Notes: generated by a model not told the origin, from the letters alone. Positions 1 to 9,896 are shown, counted from the stretch's first letter. The stretch is 64,000 nt of DNA from Bacteroidetes bacterium GWF2_38_335 (GCA_001769535.1 MEOH01000010.1:192414-256413); one strand, 5' to 3'. Translations and numbers: made by a program.

Positions 1-149
1 TCGGGATATTCATTAAACAGATAAACAGCAACAACTACCAGAAAAGGTCCCATGTACATTCTCATAAAACCAATTAATCTGTTTTGCATAAAAAAATATT
101 GATAAAAAAAGAATTTTCTGAAATCGTGTTTTGTTAATGTCAGTTCCAT
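1..149 (-). CDS. Partial N-terminus of a membrane protein
   Basis: The leftward frame opens with ATG at 149-147 and stays open to the window edge, giving the first 49 residues of a longer protein. The start reads MELTLTKHDFRKFFF. A polar and aromatic segment is followed by a hydrophobic stretch (about residues 33-46, MGPFLVVVAVYLF) that looks like a first transmembrane helix. The layout recalls the N-terminus of YcxB-like membrane proteins, but too little is visible to assign a family. The gene is divergent from ftcD, and the region between them is AT-rich. Confidence 0.5.
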   Translation of the reverse strand, partial: MELTLTKHDFRKFFFYQYFFMQNRLIGFMRMYMGPFLVVVAVYLFNEYP

Positions 150-288
150 TTTGCTTTTTTAGTAAAGGTAAAGGGTTGAAGATAATAATATATTGTGAAA
201 ATGATCATTTTAGTTTCAATAAAAAAACAGATCAATATGTAATTTACAATAATTCAGCTATTTATATTTTTGTAATCTATGATGTAAA

Positions 289-321
289 TTGCATCAGTTA
301 ATGAATAATTTATTATTTTTG
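289..321 (+). promoter_or_regulatory. Candidate Bacteroidota promoter for ftcD
   Basis: A TTG (289-291) is followed after 22 nt by TATTTTTG (314-321), which matches the Bacteroidota -33/-7 pattern. Transcription would start near 328, leaving a leader of about 135 nt before the ATG at 463. A second TATTTTTG at 265-272 has no good upstream box. I see no gene or strong hairpin in the rest of the 150-462 gap. Confidence 0.4.
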
Positions 322-462
322 AAAGCATTAAATACAAACAGAATGGAATATTTTAAGAAGATTTTTATCAGAAGGATTTGCAGGATCAGATATCCATAAT
401 GGAGTTTGAAGTTTGGAGTTGAAAAGTTGAAAGTTTAAAAAATATTCAGTAAAAAATAATAT

Positions 463-2157
463 ATGAAACAGTTAATAGAATGTGTACCCAATATTAGTGA
501 AGGACGTGATCAGGAAATTATCAGGCAGGTTACTGATGAGATTGTAAAATCAGAAGGAGTCAAATTGCTTGATGTGGATCCGGGATATGCTACCAACCGT
601 ACAGTTATAACATTTGTCGGAACGCCGGATGCTGTTGTTGAAGCAGCGTTAAAACTGGTGAAAAAAGCTGCAGAGCTTATAGATATGAAAAAGCATAAAG
701 GTGAACATCCCCGTTTTGGTGCTACGGATGTCTGTCCGCTTGTTCCGGTGTCAAATATAACCATGGAAGAAACATCTGAGTATGCCAGAAAACTTGCCAA
801 ACGTATTGGCGAGGAGCTGAAAATCCCGGTTTATTGTTATGAGAACGCAGCGTTCGAACCCAAAAGGAAAAACCTGGCATATTGTCGTGCCGGTGAATAC
901 GAAGGACTTGCAGATAAACTGAGCAAGCCGGAAATGAAACCGGATTTTGGTCCGGCCGAATTCAACGAAAAAGTTGCTAAAACCGGAGCAACAGCTGTGA
1001 GCGCAAGAGATTTTCTTATTGCTGTCAACTATAATCTGAATACCACTTCGACCCGTCGTGCCAATGCCATTGCTTTTGATGTTCGCGAGGCAGGCAGGCC
1101 AAAGCGTGAAGGAAATCCTGTTACCGGAAAAATTGTTCTTGATGAAAAGGGCAATCAGGTTATGATTCCGGGATCCTTAAAAGCAACAAAAGCCATTGGT
1201 TGGTTTATTGATGAATATGGTATTGCCCAGGTTTCAATGAATATTACAAACATTGGTGTTACTCCATTGCATATTGCTTTTGAAGAAGTTAGTAAAAAAG
1301 CACAGGACCGTGGTTTAAGGGTAACCGGAGTAGAATTGGTAGGTTTGGTTCCTTTAAGAACCATTATTGATGCAGGAAAATATTTTCTGAAAAAGCAGCA
1401 ACGATCAGTGGGCATTGATGAAAAAGAAATTATAAAAATTGCTGTAAAATCGATGGGACTTGATGATCTAAAACCTTTTGTTCCTGAGGAAAAAATAATT
1501 GAATATCTGATTGCAGAAAAAGGAGGCAAAAAACTAATGGATATGACCTGCACAGGTTTTACCAACGAAACAGCTTCAGAATCACCAGCTCCGGGCGGCG
1601 GATCAATTTCTGCTTATTTGGGTGCCTTGGGTGTTGCACTGGGAACAATGGTAGCAAACCTTTCTTCACATAAGCCGGGTTGGGATGATCGTTGGGAGTG
1701 GTTTTCAAACTGGGCAGAAAAAGGCCAGAAACTTAAAGATGAATTACTGTATCTGGTTGATGAAGATACCAATGCATTTAATAAGATAATGTCTGCCATG
1801 GGATTGCCGAAGAAAACCGATGCCGAGAAAAAAGCCAGACAGGATGCCATGGAAGAAGCAACAAAATATGCAATCCATATTCCATTCAGGGTAATGGAAA
1901 CCTGCTTAAAAGGAATGGATGTGGCAAAAGCAATGGCTGAACACGGGAACCCTAATTCAGTTTCGGATGCAGGCGTTGGTGCATTGGCACTTCGTTCGGG
2001 TGTGATGGGGGCTTACCTGAATGTTAAGATCAATTCAGGCGGATTGGAAGATAAAAAATATGTTGAGGATGTAATTGAGAAAGGCAGAATAATTGAGGAA
2101 AAAGCAATCGCCCTTGAAAATGAAATCCTGGAAATTGTAAACTCAAAAATGAAATAA
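463..2157 (+). CDS. ftcD: Bifunctional glutamate formimidoyltransferase / formimidoyl-THF cyclodeaminase
   Basis: This enzyme transfers the formimino group of N-formimino-glutamate (from histidine breakdown) to tetrahydrofolate. It then deaminates the product to methenyl-THF plus ammonia. The N-terminus (MKQLIECVPNISEGRD) is the typical formiminotransferase start, and the two transferase subdomains fill roughly residues 1-330. The cyclodeaminase domain starts near residue 355 with a SPAPGGGSISAYLGALG motif and runs to the end. The length of 564 aa fits the fused two-domain enzyme. No other hut gene is in view, so it is not in a visible histidine operon. It ends at a strong hairpin shared with the convergent gene. 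Confidence 0.93.
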   Translation: MKQLIECVPNISEGRDQEIIRQVTDEIVKSEGVKLLDVDPGYATNRTVITFVGTPDAVVEAALKLVKKAAELIDMKKHKGEHPRFGATDVCPLVPVSNITMEETSEYARKLAKRIGEELKIPVYCYENAAFEPKRKNLAYCRAGEYEGLADKLSKPEMKPDFGPAEFNEKVAKTGATAVSARDFLIAVNYNLNTTSTRRANAIAFDVREAGRPKREGNPVTGKIVLDEKGNQVMIPGSLKATKAIGWFIDEYGIAQVSMNITNIGVTPLHIAFEEVSKKAQDRGLRVTGVELVGLVPLRTIIDAGKYFLKKQQRSVGIDEKEIIKIAVKSMGLDDLKPFVPEEKIIEYLIAEKGGKKLMDMTCTGFTNETASESPAPGGGSISAYLGALGVALGTMVANLSSHKPGWDDRWEWFSNWAEKGQKLKDELLYLVDEDTNAFNKIMSAMGLPKKTDAEKKARQDAMEEATKYAIHIPFRVMETCLKGMDVAKAMAEHGNPNSVSDAGVGALALRSGVMGAYLNVKINSGGLEDKKYVEDVIEKGRIIEEKAIALENEILEIVNSKMK

Positions 2158-2186
2158 CCCAAGCTTTAAGGTATGTGGTATTAAAA

Positions 2187-2216
2187 CAAAAAGCCCCGTT
2201 TATTCGGGGCTTTTTG
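2187..2216. terminator. Bidirectional terminator between ftcD and the response regulator
   Basis: A perfect 12-bp inverted repeat (CAAAAAGCCCCG / CGGGGCTTTTTG) encloses a 6-nt loop (TTTATT), with T-runs on both strands. It serves the rightward ftcD gene and the leftward response regulator. The regulator's stop codon (2202-2200) lies in the loop. Confidence 0.85.
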
Positions 2217-2586
2217 TTTGCAAGGTTTCAGTAATTGCAAACAAAAGTTCGTCCTTGTTAATGGGTTTTTTAATATAACCCTTGGCACCAATACTCATTG
2301 CATTTCGTACACTTTTTATTTCATGAATGGCAGTCACCATGATAACAGGAATGCTTCTTGTTTTGTCATTGGACTTAAGCAGCTCAAGAACTTCCATTCC
2401 GCTTATTCCTGGCATCAGAATATCAAGCAGGATCAAATCCAGACTTTCTTTTCTGATTATTTCCATGGCTTCATAACCACTGTAGGCAGATTTCACATTA
2501 AATCCGGCTTCCTGAAGAATATTCTGCAAAAGCAAAATATTGGTTTCAAAGTCATCAACTACCAATATGTTTCTGTTATTTTTCAT
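2200..2586 (-). CDS. Single-domain (CheY-like) response regulator
   Basis: This 128-aa protein is a lone receiver domain. It has the acidic pair D11-D12, the phospho-acceptor D55 in LILLDILMPG, T85 and K107 in a KKP motif, so all catalytic residues of an active receiver are present. No output domain is attached, so it probably acts through a partner protein or a phosphorelay, as stand-alone receivers do. No histidine kinase is adjacent, so its kinase is probably encoded elsewhere. It starts at ATG 2586, and its TAA falls inside the terminator loop shared with ftcD. Confidence 0.88.
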   Translation of the reverse strand: MKNNRNILVVDDFETNILLLQNILQEAGFNVKSAYSGYEAMEIIRKESLDLILLDILMPGISGMEVLELLKSNDKTRSIPVIMVTAIHEIKSVRNAMSIGAKGYIKKPINKDELLFAITETLQTKSPE

Positions 2587-2710
2587 AAGTCAAGCCGGAG
2601 AATACTATTTTATCTCAAAGGAGGATACGCTATGGTTTAAAACTAGTTACATTGATGCATTAAATAAGTTTAATTAATAGATGAACATCAATAATTATTT
2701 GACGAAAATA

Positions 2711-4864
2711 TTATTTGGGATATTCAATTCTTGTATGATAAATATTTTTAAGTTTAATTTTCAAAACTTCTTTGGCAATGGTGATGTCTTTAAAAGTGAT
2801 GTCAACGTTTTCGAATTGTTTTTCATTTAACTGATAATCAATAATTTTTTCAACCAGATCATTAATTGATTGTTCGGTTATCACCTTTAAACTGCGTGAT
2901 GCTGCTTCAACAGAGTCAGCCATCATAAGTACCACAGTTTCTTTTGAAAATGGCTTTGGTCCGGGATAAGTGAATTTGGTTAAATCAACAATTGATTCCG
3001 GAAATTTTTTAATGTAATTTTTGTAGAAATACTGTACTTTGGTATCACCGTGGTGTGTAAGGATAAAATCAGTAATCTGAGGCGGGAGGCGGTGCTTTTT
3101 AGCGAGTTCGACGCCGGCATTCACATGTGAGATAATAATTTCGGCACTTTGGTCAAATTCCAGCGCATCGTGTGGATTGCTTCCGTAATTTTGATTTTCA
3201 ATGAAATACAATGGCATATTTATTTTGCCAATGTCATGGTATAATGCCCCGGTACGCACAAGAAATGGATTTCCTCCGATTTTATAAATAACTTCTTCGG
3301 CCAATGCTGCAACCTGAAAAGAGTGTTGGAAAGTGCCAGGAGCTTTTTCAGCAAGTTTTCGTAGAAGTTTTGAATTTGTATCGGAAATCTCCATCAGCGA
3401 TACATCCGAAAGGAAACCGAAAAGTCTCTCGAACAGGTAAATAAGGGGATAGGAAATCAATACGAAAATTCCGTTTAGGCCATAATACCCAAACTTATCG
3501 TATACAATATTTTCAAGATTTCCTTCAATGGTTATTGAGATTGCAAAGTATAGGATGCTATAGGATAGAGAAATGAAAAGGGCGGCATAAAATATCTGAA
3601 CCCTTTTTCTTACATTGGCCAGACTAAATATTGAAACAATACCAGCTATAATCTGGATAAAAACAAATTCAAAGGGGTTTGATAGCTGTGTAATAAGGGC
3701 AATAATGAGAATGGTTATGATATGTACAAACAGAGCCAGTCTGGAATCATAAAATGTTCTTACAATAATCGGAAGAATAGTGAATGGGATCACATAGATT
3801 TCCACCTTAAAGTGAAACAACAATCGAGCCAGCGAAACAAACATCAGAACGATAATAAGAATAAAGGATGTTTTTCGGGCATGATGCAGGATGTCGCGTC
3901 TGAAATTATAAAGGAACAAAAAGATCACCAGAATAGAAAAGAAGATTAGCATGGTATGGCCCAAAAGAACCAGAAAGCTGCTTTCTGATTTTTTCATCCT
4001 GTTTTCAGATTCAATCTGAAATGATTCAAGTATTTTGAATTTTTCATCATCCACCAGGTCACCTTTTCTGATGATTTCTTCATTTAGCTGAATCATTCCT
4101 CTGGTTAATGACAGTTCATTTAGTGCGTTTTCCTTGAAATTATCCGTCAAAACTTCATCCATGGTCAAATTTGGAAGGATGAATTTATTGAATTCTATTT
4201 CGGAAAGAAAACCTGTTATGAATTTTTTATCATAAGCGACATTGGATATTTCCCATTCATTAATCTGATCCAAAATATAAGCCAGGGCTTTTTCCTCAGT
4301 AAAAACTTCCGATAAATCATATTCTTCAGAGGTGTTTCCCGAAACCACTCTGAATGCAAAATCTTTTTCAGCAACTATTAATTTATCAGGTAATTTTATG
4401 ATGCCGCGATTGTAAACATATCCGAATTGTTCCTCAAGAAATTTAATTACAAAATCGTGGTGGTTTTTAAAAAAGTTGGGATCCTTTTCGATTACGCGAT
4501 TGTAAAAATATCTGTTTTTTTCTTCAGTGTAATTTTGAGTATAGGATTTCCATTTTCGCTCGAGTGTTTCTGTAAAAGTAGTCAACTGACGGGTATAGAT
4601 CTTTTCATCAAGATTGAAATATGGTACCAGATTATTAACAATGCTGTCCTTTTCATAGGCTAGCTCAGCCTGGGTTTTATAAATGGGAAAATCAAATGGA
4701 GCAATCAGGGTTTCTCCGGTCCATGGTTTGTCTTTCTGATACTCATATTTAAATTTTGCCTCTTCAGGAAAAAGAAGGACAATGATAAAAATTGCAGTAA
4801 AAAAAAGAAATGCCACGTAAATTTCATGGTAGTTTCTTTTGATCCAGTTAATGGCTTTCCTCAT
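2711..4864 (-). CDS. pgpH: PgpH-type 7TM-HD cyclic-di-AMP phosphodiesterase
   Basis: The order of parts is: an N-terminal membrane helix (about residues 14-32), a large extracytoplasmic domain of the 7TMR-HDED type (about 45-295), a bundle of transmembrane helices (about 297-480) and a cytoplasmic HD domain (about 500-690). The HD motif residues are intact: H514, H543-D544 in YHDIGK, and further histidines in HVNAG and THHGD. Proteins of this architecture (PgpH/YqfF) hydrolyse cyclic di-AMP to pApA. That makes it the likely off-switch of c-di-AMP signalling, which controls osmolyte and cell-wall balance. A possible -7 box (CAAAGATA on the plus strand, 4888-4895) lies just upstream, without a clear -33. 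Confidence 0.9.
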   Translation of the reverse strand: MRKAINWIKRNYHEIYVAFLFFTAIFIIVLLFPEEAKFKYEYQKDKPWTGETLIAPFDFPIYKTQAELAYEKDSIVNNLVPYFNLDEKIYTRQLTTFTETLERKWKSYTQNYTEEKNRYFYNRVIEKDPNFFKNHHDFVIKFLEEQFGYVYNRGIIKLPDKLIVAEKDFAFRVVSGNTSEEYDLSEVFTEEKALAYILDQINEWEISNVAYDKKFITGFLSEIEFNKFILPNLTMDEVLTDNFKENALNELSLTRGMIQLNEEIIRKGDLVDDEKFKILESFQIESENRMKKSESSFLVLLGHTMLIFFSILVIFLFLYNFRRDILHHARKTSFILIIVLMFVSLARLLFHFKVEIYVIPFTILPIIVRTFYDSRLALFVHIITILIIALITQLSNPFEFVFIQIIAGIVSIFSLANVRKRVQIFYAALFISLSYSILYFAISITIEGNLENIVYDKFGYYGLNGIFVLISYPLIYLFERLFGFLSDVSLMEISDTNSKLLRKLAEKAPGTFQHSFQVAALAEEVIYKIGGNPFLVRTGALYHDIGKINMPLYFIENQNYGSNPHDALEFDQSAEIIISHVNAGVELAKKHRLPPQITDFILTHHGDTKVQYFYKNYIKKFPESIVDLTKFTYPGPKPFSKETVVLMMADSVEAASRSLKVITEQSINDLVEKIIDYQLNEKQFENVDITFKDITIAKEVLKIKLKNIYHTRIEYPK

Positions 4865-5014
4865 CGTTATCCTTTATTAATTGCGCACAAAGATATTAAT
4901 TGTTAATAGCTTTGTAAAATATCTCACAGTTGTTTTTAAAAAGTTTAGATTACTTTTTTACATTTGTAAAAGTATGGAAAAGAATTTATTTCCGGTAAAT
5001 TAATATGATTTTTA

Positions 5015-5797
5015 ATGAAATACGGGATTTCATCAATTAGTGTAATTCCTGTCAGAAAGGAATCTTCGGAACAAAGTGAAATGCTTACCCAGCTTTTATT
5101 CGGTGAGGTTTTTAAGATTATTCTTGAAAAGGAAAAATGGTGCAAAATTGAAACAGCTTTTGATAATTATCTGGGTTGGATTGATAAGAAAACAGCCACA
5201 TTTATCACTGAAACAGAATATGGGAAACACCTTTCAGCTAAAATTAATTACACCGGTAAATTAGTTAACCAGGCACGCAGGATTTCAGATGAATCAACTG
5301 TTTACCTGCCTTTTGGAGCAGTGTTGTATGATTTTAAAGTTCGAAAAAGCACATTTGTTTTTTTGGGCGAGGAGTATGAATTGCTGTCAGATGTATTTAA
5401 AAAGAAAGGATCTGTTCGCGATTCAGTGGTTGTCGCCGCCGGTTCCATGCTTAGTTGTCCGTATTTGTGGGGAGGCCGGAATCCATTTGGCATCGATTGT
5501 TCCGGATTTACACAATTGGTTTATAAAGTCAACGATGTGGCTTTGCCCCGTGATGCCTCGCAACAGGTTGAAATGGGACGAACACTGAATTTTTTGAATG
5601 AGGCCAAGCCCGGTGATCTGGCTTTTTTTGACAACGATGAGGGTGCCATTGTTCATGTTGGAATTTTGCTGGGGCATAATAAAATTATTCACTCTTCGGG
5701 AAAGGTAAGGACAGATGTGGTTGACCACCAGGGAATTTTTAATGTGGACTTGAAAAGGTATACGCACAAGCTAAGGGTGATAAAAACTGTGTTGTAG
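5015..5797 (+). CDS. NlpC/P60 peptidase with N-terminal SH3 domains
   Basis: This is a 260-aa cysteine peptidase. An N-terminal region of about 130 residues looks like two bacterial SH3 domains (a GWIDKKT strand near 54-60). The NlpC/P60 domain follows, with catalytic C162 in GIDCSG, H214 in IVHVG and H226 in IIHSSG. There is no signal peptide, which fits the cytoplasmic YkfC / dipeptidyl-peptidase VI group that cuts gamma-D-Glu-diamino acid bonds in imported muropeptides; this role is inferred from family and location. It is divergent from pgpH, and TACATTTG (4959-4966) is a possible -7 box. Confidence 0.88.
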   Translation: MKYGISSISVIPVRKESSEQSEMLTQLLFGEVFKIILEKEKWCKIETAFDNYLGWIDKKTATFITETEYGKHLSAKINYTGKLVNQARRISDESTVYLPFGAVLYDFKVRKSTFVFLGEEYELLSDVFKKKGSVRDSVVVAAGSMLSCPYLWGGRNPFGIDCSGFTQLVYKVNDVALPRDASQQVEMGRTLNFLNEAKPGDLAFFDNDEGAIVHVGILLGHNKIIHSSGKVRTDVVDHQGIFNVDLKRYTHKLRVIKTVL

Positions 5798-5893
5798 TTT
5801 TTTTGAGCAGTTTATCAATATTAAAAGAGCCAAAGATATAAGTGAGAGGGCGTTGGGAATTTGTGAAAATAAATAAAGGGTTTTTTCTCCAAT

Positions 5894-7291
5894 TTATGGA
5901 ATAAAAATTTTTCTGGTCATTACTGAATTGTTCCCGATGGCATATATATAATAAATCCCGCCTGGAAAATGTAATTTGTTTAAACTGACTTCATGATAAT
6001 CATCATAAATATTTATGTTCTTTGTCTCAATCAGTTTTCCTAATTGATCAAATAATTTTACCTCAAAGGAAGTATTTTGAAAATTGGAAAATTGAAGAAT
6101 AATGATATTTTCATTGTTGAAAAAAGCATTAAAGCTATTAAAGTTAGTTGAGAAACATTCAATAGAAATTATTTCTGAATAATAAGAGTAACCATCAAAG
6201 TCTGTTTGTTTAATCCGGTAAAACGATGAATTTTCAGTAAAGGTATTGTCTTCGAATAAATAACTTAGGGTTGTTGTGGAATTTCCAGCACCTTCAATAA
6301 TACCGATTGAATAAAAGTCAGTGCCATTTAAACTTTTTTGCACTTCAAAATAATCATTGTTGATTTCAGAAGATGTTTCCCAATTTAGCTCAATAATTCC
6401 ATTTTTACACTTTCCTGAAAATGATACCATTTCAACAGGTAGGGGTAAAAGAAAACTACCCAAAGTTACTCTAACGTTTGCTGTTAAAATATTATTTACA
6501 GTTGTCGCACTTGCTATTGGAGTCCCGTTAACTGTAATAAGGGGTTGCCAGTAAACAGGACCCGGAGTACCTCCCCATGAATATTGAACACTTTGAAATG
6601 CAATTAATGAACCGTCAACATGTCCGTTCAACTCCCATGCAGGGAAATAGCTGAAAGTAAAGTCAGTATTACTATAGGTTGTGGGGCGAATATCGTAATA
6701 TCTGAAAATACTACTATTGCCGGCAAAAGAACCTGATCCTGCCTGAACCTGATGACCACGGGCAATTATTGTATTACCAAGTGCGGCAGAGGGTGTGATA
6801 TTCAATCCGAGGTTTGCGACATTTCCCGAAGGATTCAACCGGGTAGCAAAAATTGTTCCGGTACCACCACCATCTGCTCCTACGGCATTTGTCGCTTTAA
6901 TTCTTTTGGCACTTGTTTCGCTGCCAATACTTCCGGTTGTACTTAAATCAATATTATAGTCTTTCAGGTCAAAATCTCCCTGAGACATTAATAAACTTGT
7001 AAAAACACTAATACTTGTGCCTAGCTGTAAACCGGTCGAAGAATTGTTTGCTTCAAGGTTTGAAAAAGCAGTGGTCGAGCTTCCCTGAACCATTTGTGTG
7101 GTATTTCCCGCCATTCTGACCCAACTGCCCGCAATGCAGTCTGCTGTTCCATTATTGGTCCAATGTCCGTTACCTGAAATAATTATGTTCGCTGTATTTT
7201 GGATGATAACATTACCGCCTTCGTTTCTTAATCCTTGTGAAATTGAAAGATTTGAAATCAAAATAGATACTATTACTATATATCTAATCAT
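5894..7291 (-). CDS. Secreted T9SS type A sorting-domain protein
   Basis: This 465-aa protein has a signal peptide (about residues 1-19, ending SISQG). A serine/threonine/asparagine-rich body of probable beta structure spans about residues 20-285. A fibronectin-like module follows (about 285-375, with WETSSEINNDYF). The C-terminal sorting domain occupies the last 80 or so residues and ends GGIYYIYAIGN...RKIFIP. The sorting domain predicts export by T9SS and surface attachment or release. The body has no enzyme motif I recognise. It starts 2 nt after the stop of the upstream tail-fibre-like gene, so the two are co-transcribed. Confidence 0.82.
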   Translation of the reverse strand: MIRYIVIVSILISNLSISQGLRNEGGNVIIQNTANIIISGNGHWTNNGTADCIAGSWVRMAGNTTQMVQGSSTTAFSNLEANNSSTGLQLGTSISVFTSLLMSQGDFDLKDYNIDLSTTGSIGSETSAKRIKATNAVGADGGGTGTIFATRLNPSGNVANLGLNITPSAALGNTIIARGHQVQAGSGSFAGNSSIFRYYDIRPTTYSNTDFTFSYFPAWELNGHVDGSLIAFQSVQYSWGGTPGPVYWQPLITVNGTPIASATTVNNILTANVRVTLGSFLLPLPVEMVSFSGKCKNGIIELNWETSSEINNDYFEVQKSLNGTDFYSIGIIEGAGNSTTTLSYLFEDNTFTENSSFYRIKQTDFDGYSYYSEIISIECFSTNFNSFNAFFNNENIIILQFSNFQNTSFEVKLFDQLGKLIETKNINIYDDYHEVSLNKLHFPGGIYYIYAIGNNSVMTRKIFIP

Positions 7292-7293
7292 CT

Positions 7294-9561
7294 TTAAAAT
7301 GGATTAATACTGTTCGATTTTGGTTTAAATTCACTTTTAATTGTTGGTATTTTTTTACTGTTTTTAACCATTGGTTGCTTATCTTGAGGAAAAGCTGAGT
7401 CAAAGCGTAGAGAATTCCCATCCCACCAAATCGGCAATGCACTTTCATTTGTATTACTTTCATTAAACATTACACCTTCCATTTTAGTATCATATTCAGT
7501 GGAAAGCAGCTCTTCAGGGTTTTCGGGGTTTTCGCATCCTTTTTTAGTGCCAATTGCAATGTAAGAAACTTTTAATACTGTAGATTTCGAAAAACTGCTC
7601 TGCTGAATTTCATTTGAATTTGTTGATTGAATTTCAACCACTTTAAATCCTGAGTTTCTGACATATTCCAAATATACTCCATTGGATTTGCCGATTGGTG
7701 TCACAGTTACAACAACAGGGGTTTCATCTGAGATCAATTGGGTAAAACTTTCTTCGAAGTTAACTATTGCAGAGCCATTGACCATTTCAATTACACCTTT
7801 GCAATAAATATCAACTGTTGTTGATGTTGGCACATAGGTTGCAATGCGCTCTGTATTGTTATTGCCGCTGTGAAGCTGTGAAATGGTATTATTTGTATAT
7901 TGTTTGCCATCAATATATAAAGTGTATCGCTCTCCTTTAATATTTAACCCATAAACATTTCCTCTTATCCAACCGCCCATAAGGTCGCCATACCCCCCCA
8001 TGCCAATATGGCCAGCCGGTGAACCAGATGATTTTCCTGCAGTGGTACTCCCACCAACATACATTAATCCATAAGCAGTCCCAGCACTGTTCATATATCC
8101 AAGTGCTCCAAAATCTGATGTCCAATAGGTTCCAAATACTCCTCCTGATCTTCTTCCTGAACCCGTCATCCTTCCGATGACACCAAAATTGTATGTTGTA
8201 GCACTCCATGCACCATTGCCTTCAACGGCACCAATATTGCTGCTATAATAATCAGAACCATTTGCATTATCAGAGCTTTCTCCGTAAACTCCAACACCCC
8301 ATGCGGTGCCGGTACATGAAGCAACATTAAACGAACCATAAGAATCCTGTGAACCACCAACCCCCATAAAATAACCACCGATTGAATATCCTGGGTTTCC
8401 GGCTGCGGTATATTCTGATCTTCCCCAGATGCCAGGTTGGAGATCAGCCACAGATACAGGAACATTCATTGAGCCATAGACAGCAGGCCTGCCAGAAAAA
8501 GCAGCATCAATATGGTCTCCATAGAAAAATCCGGGAATCCAAACATCAGAATAAGCAATATTTGCAGCGTAATCAGCAACCCCGGTTGTTCTAAAAAAAC
8601 CTGATGCACGCCCCGGGTCATCAACAACACCGTAAACCGCTGCACCGTATATTGAACCAAATCCTGCGGTTGGAGCAGTATAAGTGCCATTATAGCCCAA
8701 ATACCCATAGGTCTGATTTCCTGTAACATTTGAAAAACCTACAATTGCTGAAGTTGGTGAAGTTACAGAGGATGTCTGCGCATAAATTGCATATTGATTT
8801 ACATTACCATCATACCAGATTCCATATGTTTGCCCTGAATCATATACCCTGATTGCTGTATTTGCAATGGGGTGAATATATGAAGCAGCAGCAGGCCTGA
8901 TCCACCATTCTGTATTTGAAGGTGCTGCTGATAATCTTGTCCAAACTGCTCCGTCCCAATAGTAAAACCCGGTTGTCAGGTTTGTTTGGTATACAATCAA
9001 ACCTGTGGCAGGTGCAGCAATGGCAGTTCTCTGGACATCAGTCATTCTCGGTATGAGCAAACCGCTTCCTGTGGAAGTCAGATCCAATAAAGCGGATGTT
9101 GCAGGGCCAGTTGTACCAATGCCAATATTAGAATTGGTTATTCTCATTCGCTCAGATCCTCCTGTAGAAAAATTTAATATGTCAGCACCTGATGAAAAAA
9201 CACCTGTGTTGGGGTCTGCCGAAAATGAATAAAAAGGCAAAGCACTAGTGCCTAAACTCATTGCATGAACTTGATTGGCATTTGGAATTCTCAACCGCTC
9301 TGTATTACTGGTGAAAAAACCTATATAACCTGCTTCTCTGTTATTCATGCTGAAATCATTCCCGGTAGCAGAAAAAATCAAACCCCTGTTGGCTGCATTT
9401 GTTGTCGTGTTATTGGTGAGTTGAAGTAAATTGCCATTGGCACCATAATAAACATGCAACTGACTTTGTGGTGTAAAATTTGTATTGCCAATTCCGACAT
9501 TTTGTGCAAACACATTAAATTGTATCCAAATTATTGTGCTAAGAAGAAAAATCCTTTTCAT
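7294..9561 (-). CDS. Secreted tail-fibre-like repeat protein
   Basis: This 755-aa protein has a signal peptide (residues 1-19, ending VFAQ). The start of the mature protein (NVGIGNTNFTPQSQLHVYYG) is a pattern common in Bacteroidota proteins annotated as tail-fibre-domain or autotransporter-like. The middle (about 220-560) is rich in Gly, Ala, Tyr and Ser, with recurring short units that name GVYGESS/GVFGTYW-like strands, which suggests a stacked beta fold. There is no T9SS sorting domain and no visible C-terminal endosialidase-type chaperone motif. It is the first gene of a two-gene unit whose second gene does carry a sorting domain. Its function is unknown; adhesion or a surface fibre is a guess. 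Confidence 0.75.
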   Translation of the reverse strand: MKRIFLLSTIIWIQFNVFAQNVGIGNTNFTPQSQLHVYYGANGNLLQLTNNTTTNAANRGLIFSATGNDFSMNNREAGYIGFFTSNTERLRIPNANQVHAMSLGTSALPFYSFSADPNTGVFSSGADILNFSTGGSERMRITNSNIGIGTTGPATSALLDLTSTGSGLLIPRMTDVQRTAIAAPATGLIVYQTNLTTGFYYWDGAVWTRLSAAPSNTEWWIRPAAASYIHPIANTAIRVYDSGQTYGIWYDGNVNQYAIYAQTSSVTSPTSAIVGFSNVTGNQTYGYLGYNGTYTAPTAGFGSIYGAAVYGVVDDPGRASGFFRTTGVADYAANIAYSDVWIPGFFYGDHIDAAFSGRPAVYGSMNVPVSVADLQPGIWGRSEYTAAGNPGYSIGGYFMGVGGSQDSYGSFNVASCTGTAWGVGVYGESSDNANGSDYYSSNIGAVEGNGAWSATTYNFGVIGRMTGSGRRSGGVFGTYWTSDFGALGYMNSAGTAYGLMYVGGSTTAGKSSGSPAGHIGMGGYGDLMGGWIRGNVYGLNIKGERYTLYIDGKQYTNNTISQLHSGNNNTERIATYVPTSTTVDIYCKGVIEMVNGSAIVNFEESFTQLISDETPVVVTVTPIGKSNGVYLEYVRNSGFKVVEIQSTNSNEIQQSSFSKSTVLKVSYIAIGTKKGCENPENPEELLSTEYDTKMEGVMFNESNTNESALPIWWDGNSLRFDSAFPQDKQPMVKNSKKIPTIKSEFKPKSNSINPF

Positions 9562-9896
9562 AGAGTGTGTTTATTAAACTGGTAATTTGGTTTAATTTGT
9601 TTTTTACCAATGATAAATTCTTTGCTAAGTAAAATTACTTGCTATAATAAGCAAATATACTTATAAAGTCACTTCTTTGAAAAAAAAATATCAATTATTA
9701 TTAATAACTTGTTAAGTATTTTTGTGTTTTTGTCAATTTATTTTCGGCAAATAACCGAATATCCGACATTTAAGAAAGCCATTGACATATTAATCCTGAT
9801 TAAATGAAAAATTGAGGTTAATAAACAAAATTAATGATGATAACACATTGAAATTATATACTTTATTATTCTTAGTCAAATATAATACTAATTAAT
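9562..9896. other. AT-rich intergenic region, possible promoter
   Basis: This 335-nt gap holds no ORF I would call. CAAATATA (9652-9659, plus strand) is a -7 box in leftward orientation for the 755-aa gene, but no -33 box lies at the right distance. No hairpin with a T-tract is evident. Confidence 0.35.

Noticed and set aside
463-2157. Possible histidine-utilisation operon around ftcD
   Set aside because: No hutH, hutU or hutI gene is adjacent, and the next gene is convergent behind a terminator.
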